DNA of 64,000 nucleotides from Kitasatospora sp. NBC_01266 (GCF_036242395.1 NZ_CP108458.1:4278001-4342000), one strand, 5' to 3'. Positions 52,780-63,127 are shown, counted from the stretch's first letter. Notes: generated from the letters alone by a model not told the origin. Program-made: numbers and translations.

Positions 52780-54357
52780 TTGAGTACGCGTCAAGTCAAA
52801 GTGAAGTCGCTCTCCGCGCTGCTGGTCCGCTCGGGGATGGGGGCGGGCTCGGCGGCGGCCACGGCGGTGCCGGGGATGCCCGGCACCGAGTTACGCCCCG
52901 AACTCCAGCCGGTACCGCCCCCGTTGGTGGTGCCGCCGATGCCCAGCGAGCCCCCGATGATCCCGGCACCGCCCGCGACCCAGGCAGCGACCCAGGCGCC
53001 GACCCCGCCGGAGCCCGCCCCGGCACCCGCCGCCGAGCCCCGGCAGCCCGCCGAACCCCGCCCCGCCATCGAGTCCCGCCCCGCCATCGAGCCGCTGTTC
53101 CGCTGGGCCCCCGGCCTCAACTGGGCGGGCCCGGGAGACCACTGGAGCCAGGCCTGGGCCATCGACACCCTCGGCAGCACCGCCCCGCCGCCGCCCGTGC
53201 TCTCCCCTGCCGTCGCCCCCGCCGCCCAACCCCCCACCGCGCGCGACCTGGAGCTGATCCGCGCCACCCTGGCCGTGGTCGAGCCGGTCGCCGACCGGGC
53301 CACCGCGCACTTCTACGCGCTGATCTTCCTGCACCACCCCGAGGTCCGCGCGCTCTTCCCGGCCGCCATGGACGTGCAGCGCGACCGCCTCTTCCGCGCC
53401 CTGCTGCAGGCCGCCCGCAGCGCCGAGGACCCGGCCTCGCTGACCGAGTACCTGACCCGGCTCGGCCAGGGGCACCGCAAGTACGGCACGTTGACCGGCC
53501 ACTACGCACCGGTCGGCGAGTGCCTGGTGGCCGCGCTGGCGAAGTACAGCGGCAGCCGGTGGGACGCCGAGACCGAGCTGGCCTGGCGCCGGGTCTACGG
53601 GCTGATCGCCCAGGTGATGATCGACGCGGCCGAACAGGCGTCGCGGACCTCGCCGCCCTGGTGGCAGGCCGAGGTGGTCTCCCACCAGAGTCCGAGCCCG
53701 GACGTCGCGGTGCTCACCGTCCGCCCCGACCAGGCGTACCCGTACCGGGCCGGCCAGTACACCACCCTGGAGACGCCCTGGTGGCCAAGGGTCTGGCGGC
53801 ACTTCTCGTTCGCCACCGCGCCGCGCCCGGACGGGCTGCTGACCTTCCACGTCAAGGCGCTGCAGGCCGGTTGGGTGAGCAGCGCCCTGGTGCGCCGGGC
53901 GGCGCCCGGGGACGTGCTGCGGCTCGGTCCGCCGGCCGGGACCATGGCGGTCGACCACACCGCCCCCGGTCACCTGCTCTGCCTGGGCGGCGGCACCGGG
54001 ATCGCGCCGATCACCGCGCTGGTCGAGGAGGTGGCCGAGCACGGGGCGCTGGGCCGCCGGGTCGAGGTCTACTACGGCGCCCGGCAGACGGCGGAGCTGT
54101 ACCAGCTGCCCGTGCTGCGCGAGTTGGAGCGGCGCCATCCCTGGCTCGCGGTGCACCCGGTGCTCTCCGAGCAGCGCACCGACAGCGCGCTGTGCGGGCT
54201 GCTCTCCGACGTGGTGGCGCAGCGCGGTCCGTGGGACGGCCACCAGGCCTTCCTCAGCGGCCCGCCCGCGATGGTCCGCCGGGCCACCGCCGCGCTGACC
54301 CGCTCGGGCGTGCGGCCCGAGTGGGTGCACCACGACCTGGCGGCCGGCCAGGGCTGA
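52780..54357 (+). CDS. Flavohaemoglobin-like globin/FNR oxidoreductase with long Pro-rich N-terminus
   Basis: 525 residues against about 400 for normal Hmp. Residues 1-150 are Pro/Ala/Glu-rich and probably disordered. The globin domain (about 152-285) has the proximal-type His in LGQGHRKYGTLTGHY. The reductase follows: FAD region YRAGQYTTLETPWWPRVWRHFSFATA, NAD(P) site LCLGGGTGIAPITALVEEVAEH, and C-terminal FLSGPPAMVRRAT. Such proteins oxidise nitric oxide to nitrate. A TTA codon at residue 38 (52891-52893) means translation may need the bldA tRNA. The start is uncertain: TTG 52780 follows GGAGG by 13 bp; GTG 52801 and ATG 52837 are alternatives, all before the TTA. Confidence 0.85.
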   Translation: MSTRQVKVKSLSALLVRSGMGAGSAAATAVPGMPGTELRPELQPVPPPLVVPPMPSEPPMIPAPPATQAATQAPTPPEPAPAPAAEPRQPAEPRPAIESRPAIEPLFRWAPGLNWAGPGDHWSQAWAIDTLGSTAPPPPVLSPAVAPAAQPPTARDLELIRATLAVVEPVADRATAHFYALIFLHHPEVRALFPAAMDVQRDRLFRALLQAARSAEDPASLTEYLTRLGQGHRKYGTLTGHYAPVGECLVAALAKYSGSRWDAETELAWRRVYGLIAQVMIDAAEQASRTSPPWWQAEVVSHQSPSPDVAVLTVRPDQAYPYRAGQYTTLETPWWPRVWRHFSFATAPRPDGLLTFHVKALQAGWVSSALVRRAAPGDVLRLGPPAGTMAVDHTAPGHLLCLGGGTGIAPITALVEEVAEHGALGRRVEVYYGARQTAELYQLPVLRELERRHPWLAVHPVLSEQRTDSALCGLLSDVVAQRGPWDGHQAFLSGPPAMVRRATAALTRSGVRPEWVHHDLAAGQG

Positions 54358-54372
54358 GCGGTTCCGCAGGCG

Positions 54373-54909
54373 CTAGCCGAGATCGGGGGAGAGCATCGCC
54401 CGGACCCCCTCGATGTTGGCGGCCAGGTAGGCCCGGAGCGAGGGCGGCACCAGGTTGACCGAGGTGACGCCCTCGCGGGTGAAGGGCAGCCGGACGATCT
54501 CGTACTCGCCGCGCGGCTCGTCCACCTCGGGTCCGTGCCGCAGTGCCGGGTCCAGCGCGGCCAGCCGGCAGACGAAGAAGTGCTGCACCTTGACCCCGTG
54601 CGGGTGGGCCAGGGTCCCGTCCTCGTGGTGCGCGTGCGCGACGGTGTCCACGAAGGCGGGGACCACGTCGACCACCTTGCCGCCCAACTCCTCGTCCACC
54701 TCGCGGTGCAGGGCGTCGACCACGGTGCGGTCGGCCGGCTCGACCCCGCCGCCGGGAGTGATCCAGTACGGATTGCAGCCCGGCCTGGTGCGCTTGATCA
54801 CGATCAACCGGGCCTGGCCGTGCCAGGGATCGTCGGTGGGCAGTTCGAGCAGGATGGCCCGCGCGGTGCGCTTGACCACCGGGCGGGGGTGGGGAGTCAC
54901 CTCGACCAC
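54373..54909 (-). CDS. NUDIX hydrolase
   Basis: 178 residues. NUDIX box GGGVEPADRTVVDALHREVDEELGG (Gx5Ex7REVxEELG pattern) at about 62-86, after RLIVIKRTRPGCNPYWITP. It hydrolyses a nucleoside diphosphate linked to another group; the substrate is unknown. GTG 54909 is chosen because GGAGG lies 8 bp upstream and the chain then begins VVEVTPHPRPVVKRTARAILL; ATG 54945 would add 12 residues. Confidence 0.87.
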   Translation of the reverse strand: MVEVTPHPRPVVKRTARAILLELPTDDPWHGQARLIVIKRTRPGCNPYWITPGGGVEPADRTVVDALHREVDEELGGKVVDVVPAFVDTVAHAHHEDGTLAHPHGVKVQHFFVCRLAALDPALRHGPEVDEPRGEYEIVRLPFTREGVTSVNLVPPSLRAYLAANIEGVRAMLSPDLG

Positions 54910-55030
54910 TCGGGTCACCTCCGGATGCCTGTTGTGCCTCAGCATCCCTCGGCCCGGGCGGGACGAAACTCGCACAGGCGGACGAAGTGATCGCACCCCG
55001 CACGATCGGCGTCGCGCGGTCGCGCTCCGC

Positions 55031-55408
55031 TCAGTCCTCGTCACCGACCGCCAGGTGCAGGCCCCAGGCGACCACGCTGATGATCAGCGAACCGATCAGC
55101 GCCGGTACGAAGCCGTCGACATGGAAGTCCAGCTTCAGCCGGTCCGAGGCGAACGAGGTCAGCCAGAACATCAGCGCGTTGATCACGAAGGTGATCAGTC
55201 CCAGCGACAGGATGAAGAGCGGGAACGAGAAGAACTTCACCAGCGGCTTGATCAGCCAGTTCACCACGCCGAAGATCAGGGCGACGGCGACCACGGTCAG
55301 CGTCTTCTGCTGCCAGTCACCGCCGGACAGGGTGATCCCGTTGACGATCCAGGCGGCCACCCAGATGGCAGCCGCGTTGATGAGGGTCTTGACCACGAAG
55401 TGCTTCAT
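55031..55408 (-). CDS. Small four-helix membrane protein, phage-holin-like family
   Basis: 125 residues with four membrane segments (TLINAAAIWVAAWIVNGI; LTVVAVALIFGVVNWLIKPLV; FPLFILSLGLITFVINALMFWLTS; FVPALIGSLIISVVAWGLHL). It fits the Phage_holin_4_2 family, found in ordinary bacterial chromosomes and not evidence of a prophage. Function unknown. ATG 55417 is a three-codon-longer alternative. Confidence 0.85.
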   Translation of the reverse strand: MKHFVVKTLINAAAIWVAAWIVNGITLSGGDWQQKTLTVVAVALIFGVVNWLIKPLVKFFSFPLFILSLGLITFVINALMFWLTSFASDRLKLDFHVDGFVPALIGSLIISVVAWGLHLAVGDED

Positions 55409-55469
55409 GCCCCGCATGGTCGCAGGATCGGGCGGGGCAGTGGAAGCACCCCCTTGAAAGGAGCGGTTG

Positions 55470-55787
55470 ATGAAGGTCTTCCGGCTGGACGAGTTGGACC
55501 GGCACCGGGCCGAGCAGCAGGGCGCCTACCTGCGCTTCCTGAAGGAGCGCACCATGTCGGCGGGCCTGTACGCGCTGGCGCCCGGCGAGGTCGACACCCA
55601 GTCCGCCCACCAGCAGGACGAGTTGTACCAGGTGGTCAGCGGCCGGGCCGAACTGACCGTGGGCGAGGAGACCTGCACGGTGGCGCGCGGCAGCGTGGTC
55701 TTCGTCCCGGCCGGGGTGCCGCACCGCTTCCACCACATCACCGAGGAGCTGCGGGTGCTGGTGGTCTTCTCACCGCCGGAGACCTGA
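55470..55787 (+). CDS. Cupin domain protein
   Basis: 105 residues, one cupin_2 barrel. Metal-site pattern AHQQDELYQVVSGRAELTVG (first motif; His and Glu) and PAGVPHRFHHI (second motif; His). AAAGGAG lies about 7 bp before ATG 55470. Single-domain cupins may be isomerases, dioxygenases or sensors; nothing here decides. Confidence 0.87.
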   Translation: MKVFRLDELDRHRAEQQGAYLRFLKERTMSAGLYALAPGEVDTQSAHQQDELYQVVSGRAELTVGEETCTVARGSVVFVPAGVPHRFHHITEELRVLVVFSPPET

Positions 55788-55852
55788 GCACGCCGGGGCC
55801 TCCGCCCGAGACCCGAGCCCGGCCGGGGCCGGCCCGCGCGTAGGGTCGGGGG

Positions 55853-56524
55853 ATGACCCAGACCCTGACCGAGGAGCTGTGGGCCGAGACCGTCGCGCCC
55901 GTGTACACCCAGATCCTCACCCACCCGTTCCTGGCCGGCCTGACCGACGGCACGCTGCCGCGCGCCGCGTTCCGGCACTTCGTCGTGCAGGACTCGCACT
56001 ACCTGCGCGACTACGCCCGGGCACTGGCCGGTTGCGCGGCCAAGGCACCGGGTGAGGCCGAGGTGCGGGCCTTCGCGGACGACGCGATCGGCGCGCTGGC
56101 GGCCGAGCAGGGAATGCACGCGGAGTTCCTGGAGGCCTTCGGGCAGAGCGCCGAACAGGCCGCCGCCGAGCCGGTGCTGCCCACCACCCGGGCCTACACC
56201 AGCTACCTGCTGGCCACCGTGCACGGCGGCTCCTTCGCCGAGGCGGTGGCCGCCGTGCTGCCCTGCTACTGGGTCTACGCCCGGGTCGGCGAGCAGCTGC
56301 TGGCCAAGTCCTCGCCCGATCCGCTCTACGCCCGGTGGATCGCGGTCTACGGCGACGAGGCCTTCCAGTCGGTGGTGCGCCGGGTGCTGGAGCTGACCGA
56401 CCGGCTCGGCGAGCAGGTCTCGCCCACCGAGCGGCGCCGGATGCACGAGCACGTGCGCACCACCACCCGGTACGAGTGGATGTTCTGGGACGCCGCCTGG
56501 CGCGGCGAGAAGTGGCCCGTGTGA
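55853..56524 (+). CDS. tenA: TenA/thiaminase II family aminopyrimidine aminohydrolase
   Basis: 223 residues, all-helical TenA fold. FRHFVVQDSHYLRDYARALAGCAAK at the N-terminal part (substrate Asp/Tyr), EQGMHAEFLEAFG, the catalytic Cys in AAVLPCYWVYARVGEQL, and the C-terminal TTRYEWMFWDAAW. TenA hydrolyses formyl-aminomethyl-aminopyrimidine, a breakdown product of thiamine, returning the pyrimidine to thiamine synthesis. It lies 4.6 kb from thiC but not in its operon and has no riboswitch of its own. Confidence 0.9.
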   Translation: MTQTLTEELWAETVAPVYTQILTHPFLAGLTDGTLPRAAFRHFVVQDSHYLRDYARALAGCAAKAPGEAEVRAFADDAIGALAAEQGMHAEFLEAFGQSAEQAAAEPVLPTTRAYTSYLLATVHGGSFAEAVAAVLPCYWVYARVGEQLLAKSSPDPLYARWIAVYGDEAFQSVVRRVLELTDRLGEQVSPTERRRMHEHVRTTTRYEWMFWDAAWRGEKWPV

Positions 56525-56561
56525 GCCCGGCAGCGGGGTTGTAGGAGGCCGATAAGGGCGA

Positions 56562-56583
56562 CCCTGAGGTCCCTCCCTCAGGG
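56562..56583 (+). terminator. Hairpin after tenA
   Basis: CCCTGAGG (56562-56569) pairs with CCTCAGGG (56576-56583), 6-nt loop, 38 bp beyond the tenA stop. Short stem without a U-tract. Confidence 0.5.
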
Positions 56584-56711
56584 CCGTATCCGGGTTCTCT
56601 CAGGGGCTTGAACCCTCGTTTCCGCTTCGGGGCCCTCGTACGATCGAAGTACCGAAAGCGGACGGGACGCGGCACCAAGGGCCGACCCGAAGGGGAAGAA
56701 GAGGTACGGAC

Positions 56712-56912
56712 ATGGCTGAGATCTGGAAGTCGCTGCCCTCCTGGGTTCGCAACATCGTCGTCCCGATCCTGGTGCTGATCATCGCGTTCAACGTGCTCGG
56801 AATCGTCTTCAGCGTGATCAGCTCGCTGGTCTGGTTCGCGGTCAAGGCCCTGGTGGTGGTCGGCATCGCAGCCGGGGTGGTGATCCTGGTCAAGCGGGCG
56901 GCCAAGGGCTGA
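56712..56912 (+). CDS. DUF5326-type small membrane protein
   Basis: 66 residues: amphipathic start MAEIWKSLPSWVRNIVV, two membrane helices (about 18-38 and 42-60), basic end VKRAAKG. It matches the short streptomycete DUF5326 family (name from memory), function unknown. A GAAGGGGAAGAAG ribosome site precedes the ATG. Confidence 0.85.
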   Translation: MAEIWKSLPSWVRNIVVPILVLIIAFNVLGIVFSVISSLVWFAVKALVVVGIAAGVVILVKRAAKG

Positions 56913-56933
56913 CCCGCAACGCCGCCTCCGCTC

Positions 56934-56969
56934 CGGCGCCCGTCCCTGCTCGGCAGGGACCGGGCGCCG
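56934..56969 (+). terminator. Stem-loop terminator after the small membrane protein gene
   Basis: CGGCGCCCG/TCCCTG (56934-56948) pairs with CAGGGA/CCGGGCGCCG (56954-56969) with one bulged base and a 5-nt loop. It begins 22 bp after the stop. Confidence 0.7.
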
Positions 56970-57106
56970 CGGCGTTTCGTGACAACCGACGGCCGCCGCC
57001 GTGACAGCTGTCATGCGGCACCGGCGACACAAGGCACTGACGGCGGGTCAGCTCGGATCGGCAGAATCTCCCTTGTCACCAGGCAGGACAACGGGAGGAA
57101 CGGGCC

Positions 57107-57805
57107 ATGAGCGAGACCACCATCACCGAGGCGGCACCGGTCGGCAAGCAGCGCAGCCCCCTGGCGAGCACACTGCTGCCGCTGGTGGTGGACGTCGCGG
57201 TGCCGCTGGCGACCTACTACCTGGCGCACTCGGTCTTCGGTCTGAGCCTGGTCTCCGCGCTGATCGTCAGCAGCGTCGTGCCGGCCGTGCGCACCGTCTA
57301 CGGGCTGGTCCAGGGACGGGCGGCTGGGGGCACCTCCCGGCCGATGGCCGGGGGAGGCCTGGCCGGCCTGATGCTGCTGGTCAACGTGGCCGGCATCGTC
57401 ACCACCTTCCTCACCGGCGACCCGCGGCTGATGATCGCCAAGGACGGCCTGGTGAGCAGCGCGATCGGCATCGGGATCCTCTTCTCCGCGCTGCGTGGCA
57501 GGCCGCTGATGGCGGTGGGCCTGCGCCCCTTCCTGACCGGTGGGAAGCCCGCCCGGGAAGCCGCCTGGGGACGGCTGTGGGTCGAGTCGGCGGAGTTCCG
57601 GCGCTACGCGCTGCGGCACTCGGTGATCTGGGGCGGCGCGCTGATGCTGGAGTGCGTGGCCCGGGTGGTCGGCGCCTACACCCTGCCGCTGACCACCATG
57701 GTCTGGCTGCCCACCGTCTTCCTGATCGGCGCGATCGGGCTGGCCTCGGTGGTCTCCGGCCCGTGCACCGAGCGGATGAAGAAGCTCATCACCGAGCAGG
57801 CCTGA
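57107..57805 (+). CDS. VC0807-family (septation-protein-A-like) membrane protein
   Basis: 232 residues with six hydrophobic helices: LLPLVVDVAVPLATYYLAHS, LSLVSALIVSSVVPAVRTVYGLVQG, GLAGLMLLVNVAGIVTTFL, DGLVSSAIGIGILFSAL, VIWGGALMLECVARVVG and TVFLIGAIGLASVVSG. Fits the VC0807 family (name from memory); function unknown. GGGAGGA precedes the ATG. An Ala/Gly/Ser/Arg loop (RAAGGTSRPMAGGG) between helices is longer than usual. Confidence 0.82.
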   Translation: MSETTITEAAPVGKQRSPLASTLLPLVVDVAVPLATYYLAHSVFGLSLVSALIVSSVVPAVRTVYGLVQGRAAGGTSRPMAGGGLAGLMLLVNVAGIVTTFLTGDPRLMIAKDGLVSSAIGIGILFSALRGRPLMAVGLRPFLTGGKPAREAAWGRLWVESAEFRRYALRHSVIWGGALMLECVARVVGAYTLPLTTMVWLPTVFLIGAIGLASVVSGPCTERMKKLITEQA

Positions 57806-57835
57806 CCAGCCACCACACCGGAGCGGGGAGAGAAC

Positions 57836-58846
57836 ATGCGCGGCAAGGGCATCAACTACGACACCGGCTTCCGCCCGGGCGGCGGGCTCTCCCGGGAGGA
57901 GTTCGACCCGGCCGTGGTGCGCGAGGAACTACGGGTGATCGCCGAGGAGTTGCACTGCACCGCGGTGCGGATCAGCGGCGCCCACCCCGAACGGATAGAA
58001 CTGGCGGCCGAGTTCGCCGCCGGGTACGGCCTGGAGGTGTGGTTCGCGCCATTCCCCTGCGACCTGGCGGCCGAGCAGCTGCTGCCGTACTTCGCGGACA
58101 GCGCCCGCCGGGCCGAGCACATCCGGTCACTGGGCGCCGAGGTGGTGCTGGTGCTGGGCTGCGAACTCTCGCTGTTCGCCGCCGGGTTCCTGCCCGGCGA
58201 GGACTTCGGCGCCCGGCTGGCCGCGCTCGGCAGCACCGATCCGGCGGTGCGCGCGAACTTCGGGAACGTGGGGGCCGAGCTCAACGCCTTCCTGGCCCGG
58301 GCCGCCGGGGTGGCCCGCGAGCACTTCCACGGGCGACTGAGCTACGCCTCGGGCGTCTGGGAGCGGATCGACTGGACCCCCTTCGACCTGGTCGGCGTGG
58401 ACGCCTACCGGGACGCGGACAACGCCGGACGGTACCGGGAGCAGCTGCGGCACGAGTTCCGGCACGGAAAGCCGGTGGTGGTCACCGAGTTCGGCTGCTG
58501 CGCCTACCAGGGCGCCGGCGAGCGGGGCGCCATGGGCTGGGCGATCACCGAGGACGACGCCGAGCAGCCCTACGTCACCGAGGAGTTGGTCCGGGACGAG
58601 GAGGAGCAGGTGCGCTACCTCCGGGAGCTGCTGGCGGTCTTCGAGGAGGAGGGCGTGGACAGCGCCTTCTGGTTCACCTTCGCCCACTACCGGGCGCCGC
58701 ACCGCGAGGAGCCCCGCCACGACCTGGACCTCGGGTCCTACGGCGTGGTCGCGCTGCTGCCGCCCGAGGCGCCGCAGGCCCGGCCGGGGCTGGGCTGGCG
58801 GCCGAAGCGGGTCTTCGCGGCGCTGGCCGAGGCGTACCGGGTCTGA
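57836..58846 (+). CDS. TIM-barrel glycoside-hydrolase-like protein
   Basis: 336 residues, no signal peptide. Beta/alpha-barrel pattern: MRGKGINYDTGFRPGG, TAVRISGAHPERIELAAEFA, LEVWFAPFPCDL, FDLVGVDAYRDA, and PVVVTEFGCCAYQGAGERG, where the Glu of TEFG sits where clan-A glycosidases carry their nucleophile. The end PKRVFAALAEAYR is typical of such barrels. Homologues are sometimes labelled abortive-infection proteins, but nothing here supports that. The substrate is unknown. It lies 30 bp behind the VC0807-like gene and probably shares its transcript. Confidence 0.75.
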   Translation: MRGKGINYDTGFRPGGGLSREEFDPAVVREELRVIAEELHCTAVRISGAHPERIELAAEFAAGYGLEVWFAPFPCDLAAEQLLPYFADSARRAEHIRSLGAEVVLVLGCELSLFAAGFLPGEDFGARLAALGSTDPAVRANFGNVGAELNAFLARAAGVAREHFHGRLSYASGVWERIDWTPFDLVGVDAYRDADNAGRYREQLRHEFRHGKPVVVTEFGCCAYQGAGERGAMGWAITEDDAEQPYVTEELVRDEEEQVRYLRELLAVFEEEGVDSAFWFTFAHYRAPHREEPRHDLDLGSYGVVALLPPEAPQARPGLGWRPKRVFAALAEAYRV

Positions 58847-58869
58847 GCCGTCCGGGCCTTGGACGCGAC

Positions 58870-58904
58870 AGTGGCCCGCTCCGCCGGGGGCGGAGCGGGC
58901 CACT
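58870..58904. terminator. Bidirectional terminator
   Basis: AGTGGCCCGCTCCGC (58870-58884) pairs perfectly with GCGGAGCGGGCCACT (58890-58904), 15 bp with a 5-nt loop. It lies between the convergent barrel-protein and flotillin genes and would serve both. Confidence 0.88.
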
Positions 58905-58917
58905 ACTCGGTTCCTGG

Positions 58918-60405
58918 TTACGCGCCCGGGTCGGCCTGGACCGGGATCGGGTGCGTGGTGGTGCCGGCGGCCGGCCTGGCCGGCCGGTCGGCCTCCTGCC
59001 CCGCCTCGGTGGCCGGGTTCATCGAGCCGAGCAGCTGGCGCGCCAGCCCGAGGCCGGTGCCGCCCATGGTGAGCGCCTTGGCGAACATCTCGCCCATCCC
59101 CTCGGCGCCGTTGAGCAGCACCATGTGCTCGACGTTGCCGAAGGCCTCGGCGCCCGCCCGGACGATTTCCGGCCAGTTCTCCGCCAACTGCTGGGCGACC
59201 ACGGCCTCCTGGTTCTCGGCCAGCGCGGCCGCCCGGGCCTTGATCGCCTCGGCCTCGGCCAGACCCAGCGCGCGGGCCGCCTCGGCGGCGGCCAGACCCT
59301 TGGCCGCGGCGGAGGCCGCCTCGGCCTGACCGGTGGCCTTGGTGGCCTCGGCGGAGGCCAGACCCCGGGCCTTGGTCGCCTCGGCCTCGGCCTGCGCGGC
59401 GATCTTCACCCGGTTCGCCTCGGCCCCGGCCTTCAGCTCGGTCTCCCGGGCCTGCGCCTCGGCCGCCGAGATCCGCGCGTCGCGGTCGGCCTCGGCCTTG
59501 GTGCGGGTCTCGTAGGCCCGGGCGTCGGCCGGCTTGCGGACCTCGGCCTGCAGCTGCTGCTCCTTGCGGTGGCCCTCCAGCTCGGCGACCTTGGTCTCCT
59601 GGACCACGACCTCCTGGCGGGAAGCGGCTTGGGCCAGCGGGCCGGCCTGCAGCGCACGAGCCGCCGCGGTGTCCATCTCGGCCTGGTAACCGGCCTGCTG
59701 GATCCCCGAGTTGCGAGTCGCCTCGGCCTTGCGGGCGAAGGCCTCCTGCTCCGCCTCGGTGGCCTCGCGGTCCGCCGCGGCGGCGGCGATGCGCGCGTCA
59801 CGCTGGACGGCGGCGGCGTGCGGGGCGGCCAGGTTCTTGATGTAGCCGGTGGGGTCCAGGATCTCCTGGATCTGCAGCGAGTCGATGATCAGACCGAGCT
59901 TCTCCATCTCGGTGCCGGAGGCGGCCCGGGTCTCCCCGGTCAGCCGCTCGCGGTCGCGGATCATCTCCTCGACGGTCAGCCCGCCGACGATGGAACGCAG
60001 GTGCCCGGCGAAGACGTTGTGGACCCGCTGGCCCATCATCTTCTGCTGGTCCAGGAAGCGCCTGGCGGCGTTGGCGATGGACACCGTGTCATCGCCGACC
60101 TTGAAGATCACCACGCCCCTGACCTGGACCGGGATCCCCTGCGAAGTCACGCACTCGACGTCCAGGTCGGCCTCGTTGAGGTCGAGCGAGAGCTTGCGGA
60201 CCACCTGGATGCCCGGCGTGACGAGCGTCCCGCGCCCGGTCACCACCCGGAATCCGAGCCCGTCGGTGAGTCCTTCGGTGCGGTGCTTGGAACCGGAGAT
60301 GATCAGTGCTTCGTTCGGCTCGGCGACTCGCCAGCACAGCTTGAAGAGCACGATCAGGACCACGATTGCCGCGGCGACGATCCCCGCGATGGTGCCGATC
60401 AACAT
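58918..60405 (-). CDS. Flotillin family (SPFH) protein
   Basis: 495 residues. N-terminal membrane helix (about 2-26, IGTIAGIVAAAIVVLIVLFKLCW), SPFH domain (about 28-190; EPNEALIISG, GIPVQVRGVVIFKVG, GLTVEEMIRDRERL), then a long Ala/Glu-rich coiled coil (about 200-420) with the repeated EA-type flotillin pattern, and a C-terminal region with AENWPEIVRAGAEAFGNVEHMVLLNG. Flotillins scaffold membrane microdomains and affect secretion and membrane fluidity. A soluble NfeD-like gene is upstream on the same strand, the usual flotillin partner. Confidence 0.93.
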   Translation of the reverse strand: MLIGTIAGIVAAAIVVLIVLFKLCWRVAEPNEALIISGSKHRTEGLTDGLGFRVVTGRGTLVTPGIQVVRKLSLDLNEADLDVECVTSQGIPVQVRGVVIFKVGDDTVSIANAARRFLDQQKMMGQRVHNVFAGHLRSIVGGLTVEEMIRDRERLTGETRAASGTEMEKLGLIIDSLQIQEILDPTGYIKNLAAPHAAAVQRDARIAAAAADREATEAEQEAFARKAEATRNSGIQQAGYQAEMDTAAARALQAGPLAQAASRQEVVVQETKVAELEGHRKEQQLQAEVRKPADARAYETRTKAEADRDARISAAEAQARETELKAGAEANRVKIAAQAEAEATKARGLASAEATKATGQAEAASAAAKGLAAAEAARALGLAEAEAIKARAAALAENQEAVVAQQLAENWPEIVRAGAEAFGNVEHMVLLNGAEGMGEMFAKALTMGGTGLGLARQLLGSMNPATEAGQEADRPARPAAGTTTHPIPVQADPGA

Positions 60406-60617
60406 CGGCCGTATCCCCCTTCAGAGCACACCGCTCCGTGGCTGCGCTCGGTTGTGCAGGATTGCGCGGAACGCGGTGGCGAGTCGAGATTGTGCGCCTG
60501 TTTCGATCACATGGGAAGTCCGGCACGGCGTGTCCCGCGAGCCTGTGACACGTCGTTACCCGGCGTGGACGGTGACGGCCGGAAAGCGACGCAGTGTGGC
60601 GTGCGAACTGCCGTTGT

Positions 60618-60824
60618 TCACGGCAGGGCGGGGGCGACGTAGACCGTGCGCGGTGGCTGGTATTCGACCACCACGACCTGGGTGCCGACCGGCAGCACCT
60701 CACCGGGCAGCGCGAGGTAGGCCAGGAAGGCCTCGCTGCCCTGACGCTCCGGCACCAGCAGCATCACCTCACCGACCAGACCGGGCCCCACCTTGCCGGT
60801 CACCCGCCCCGTACAGCCGATCAT
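60618..60824 (-). CDS. Soluble NfeD-like OB-fold protein (68 residues)
   Basis: MIGCTGRVTGKVGPGLVGEVMLL opens an OB-type small barrel, then LPVGTQVVVVEYQPPRTVYV, the pattern of the C-terminal domain of NfeD proteins. The membrane part normally fused to it is absent. GGGGGG lies about 10 bp before ATG 60824. NfeD domains usually bind or regulate flotillin, and the flotillin gene follows 212 bp downstream on the same strand. Moderately sure of the fold; the partner is inferred from position. Confidence 0.72.
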   Translation of the reverse strand: MIGCTGRVTGKVGPGLVGEVMLLVPERQGSEAFLAYLALPGEVLPVGTQVVVVEYQPPRTVYVAPALP

Positions 60825-60996
60825 CCGGCCGCCCCCCTTTCCCTCACCGTCGTACCTGGCAGCCTCCCAGTCTGGCGCACCGGTGCGACACCAGCCGATG
60901 GCCGGGTCCGATTCCCGGGGTGCGGTCCCTACTGGACCGCCGCCCGAGCCTGCGGTTACCGTTGGGACATCTTTGGGCAGGCAAGTCCGCCTGCCA

Positions 60997-61117
60997 ACGG
61001 GAGCTCGGAGCACCGGGCTGAGAGGGCGCTGAAGGGCCCGTGGCCGTAGTTGGGGCCATGGACCGACCGCTGCGCCGACCGTAGGAACCTGGACCGGGTA
61101 ATGCCGGCGTAGGGAGT
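60997..61117 (+). ncRNA. TPP riboswitch (THI element) of thiC
   Basis: The conserved blocks are in order: CGGGAGCTCGGAGCACCGGG then CTGAGAGGG (61018-61026), an extra stem around the GGGCCCGTGGCCGTAGTTGGGGCC part, GACCGTAGGAACCTG (61077-61091) and GGGTAATGCCGGCGTAGGGAG (61096-61116). This is the thiamine-pyrophosphate aptamer. GGGAGTAAAGGG just before the thiC start can act as the ribosome site, so bound TPP probably blocks translation. Confidence 0.95.
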
Positions 61118-61127
61118 AAAGGGTCTG

Positions 61128-62960
<1,833 letters not shown>

Positions 62961-62977
62961 CCCGGGAGCCGCAGGAG

Positions 62978-63020
62978 GCGCTGTACTGGGAGGCAGGAGG
63001 GGACCTCCCAGTACAGCGCC
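62978..63020 (+). terminator. Strong terminator of thiC
   Basis: Seventeen bases at 62978-62994 pair perfectly with 63004-63020 (arms begin GGCGCTGTACTGGGAGG), with a 9-nt loop. It starts 17 bp after the thiC stop. No U-tract. Confidence 0.9.
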
Positions 63021-63127
63021 GTGTCGTCTGCCGGGCCGGTGGACGGTGATCATCGCCCTGGTCCGTCGGATGCGCCCGGATGGGGAACAGGCGCATCGTT
63101 TCTGCGGCGCTCTTCGTTTGCCCGAAT

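Noticed and set aside
55031..55408. Phage holin annotation as a sign of a prophage
   Set aside because: The family is common in ordinary actinobacterial chromosomes and no phage structural, lysis or integrase gene is near.
57001..60642. A 1213-codon plus-strand frame across the VC0807-like, barrel and flotillin genes
   Set aside because: It overlaps well-supported genes on both strands and codes low-complexity sequence without motifs.
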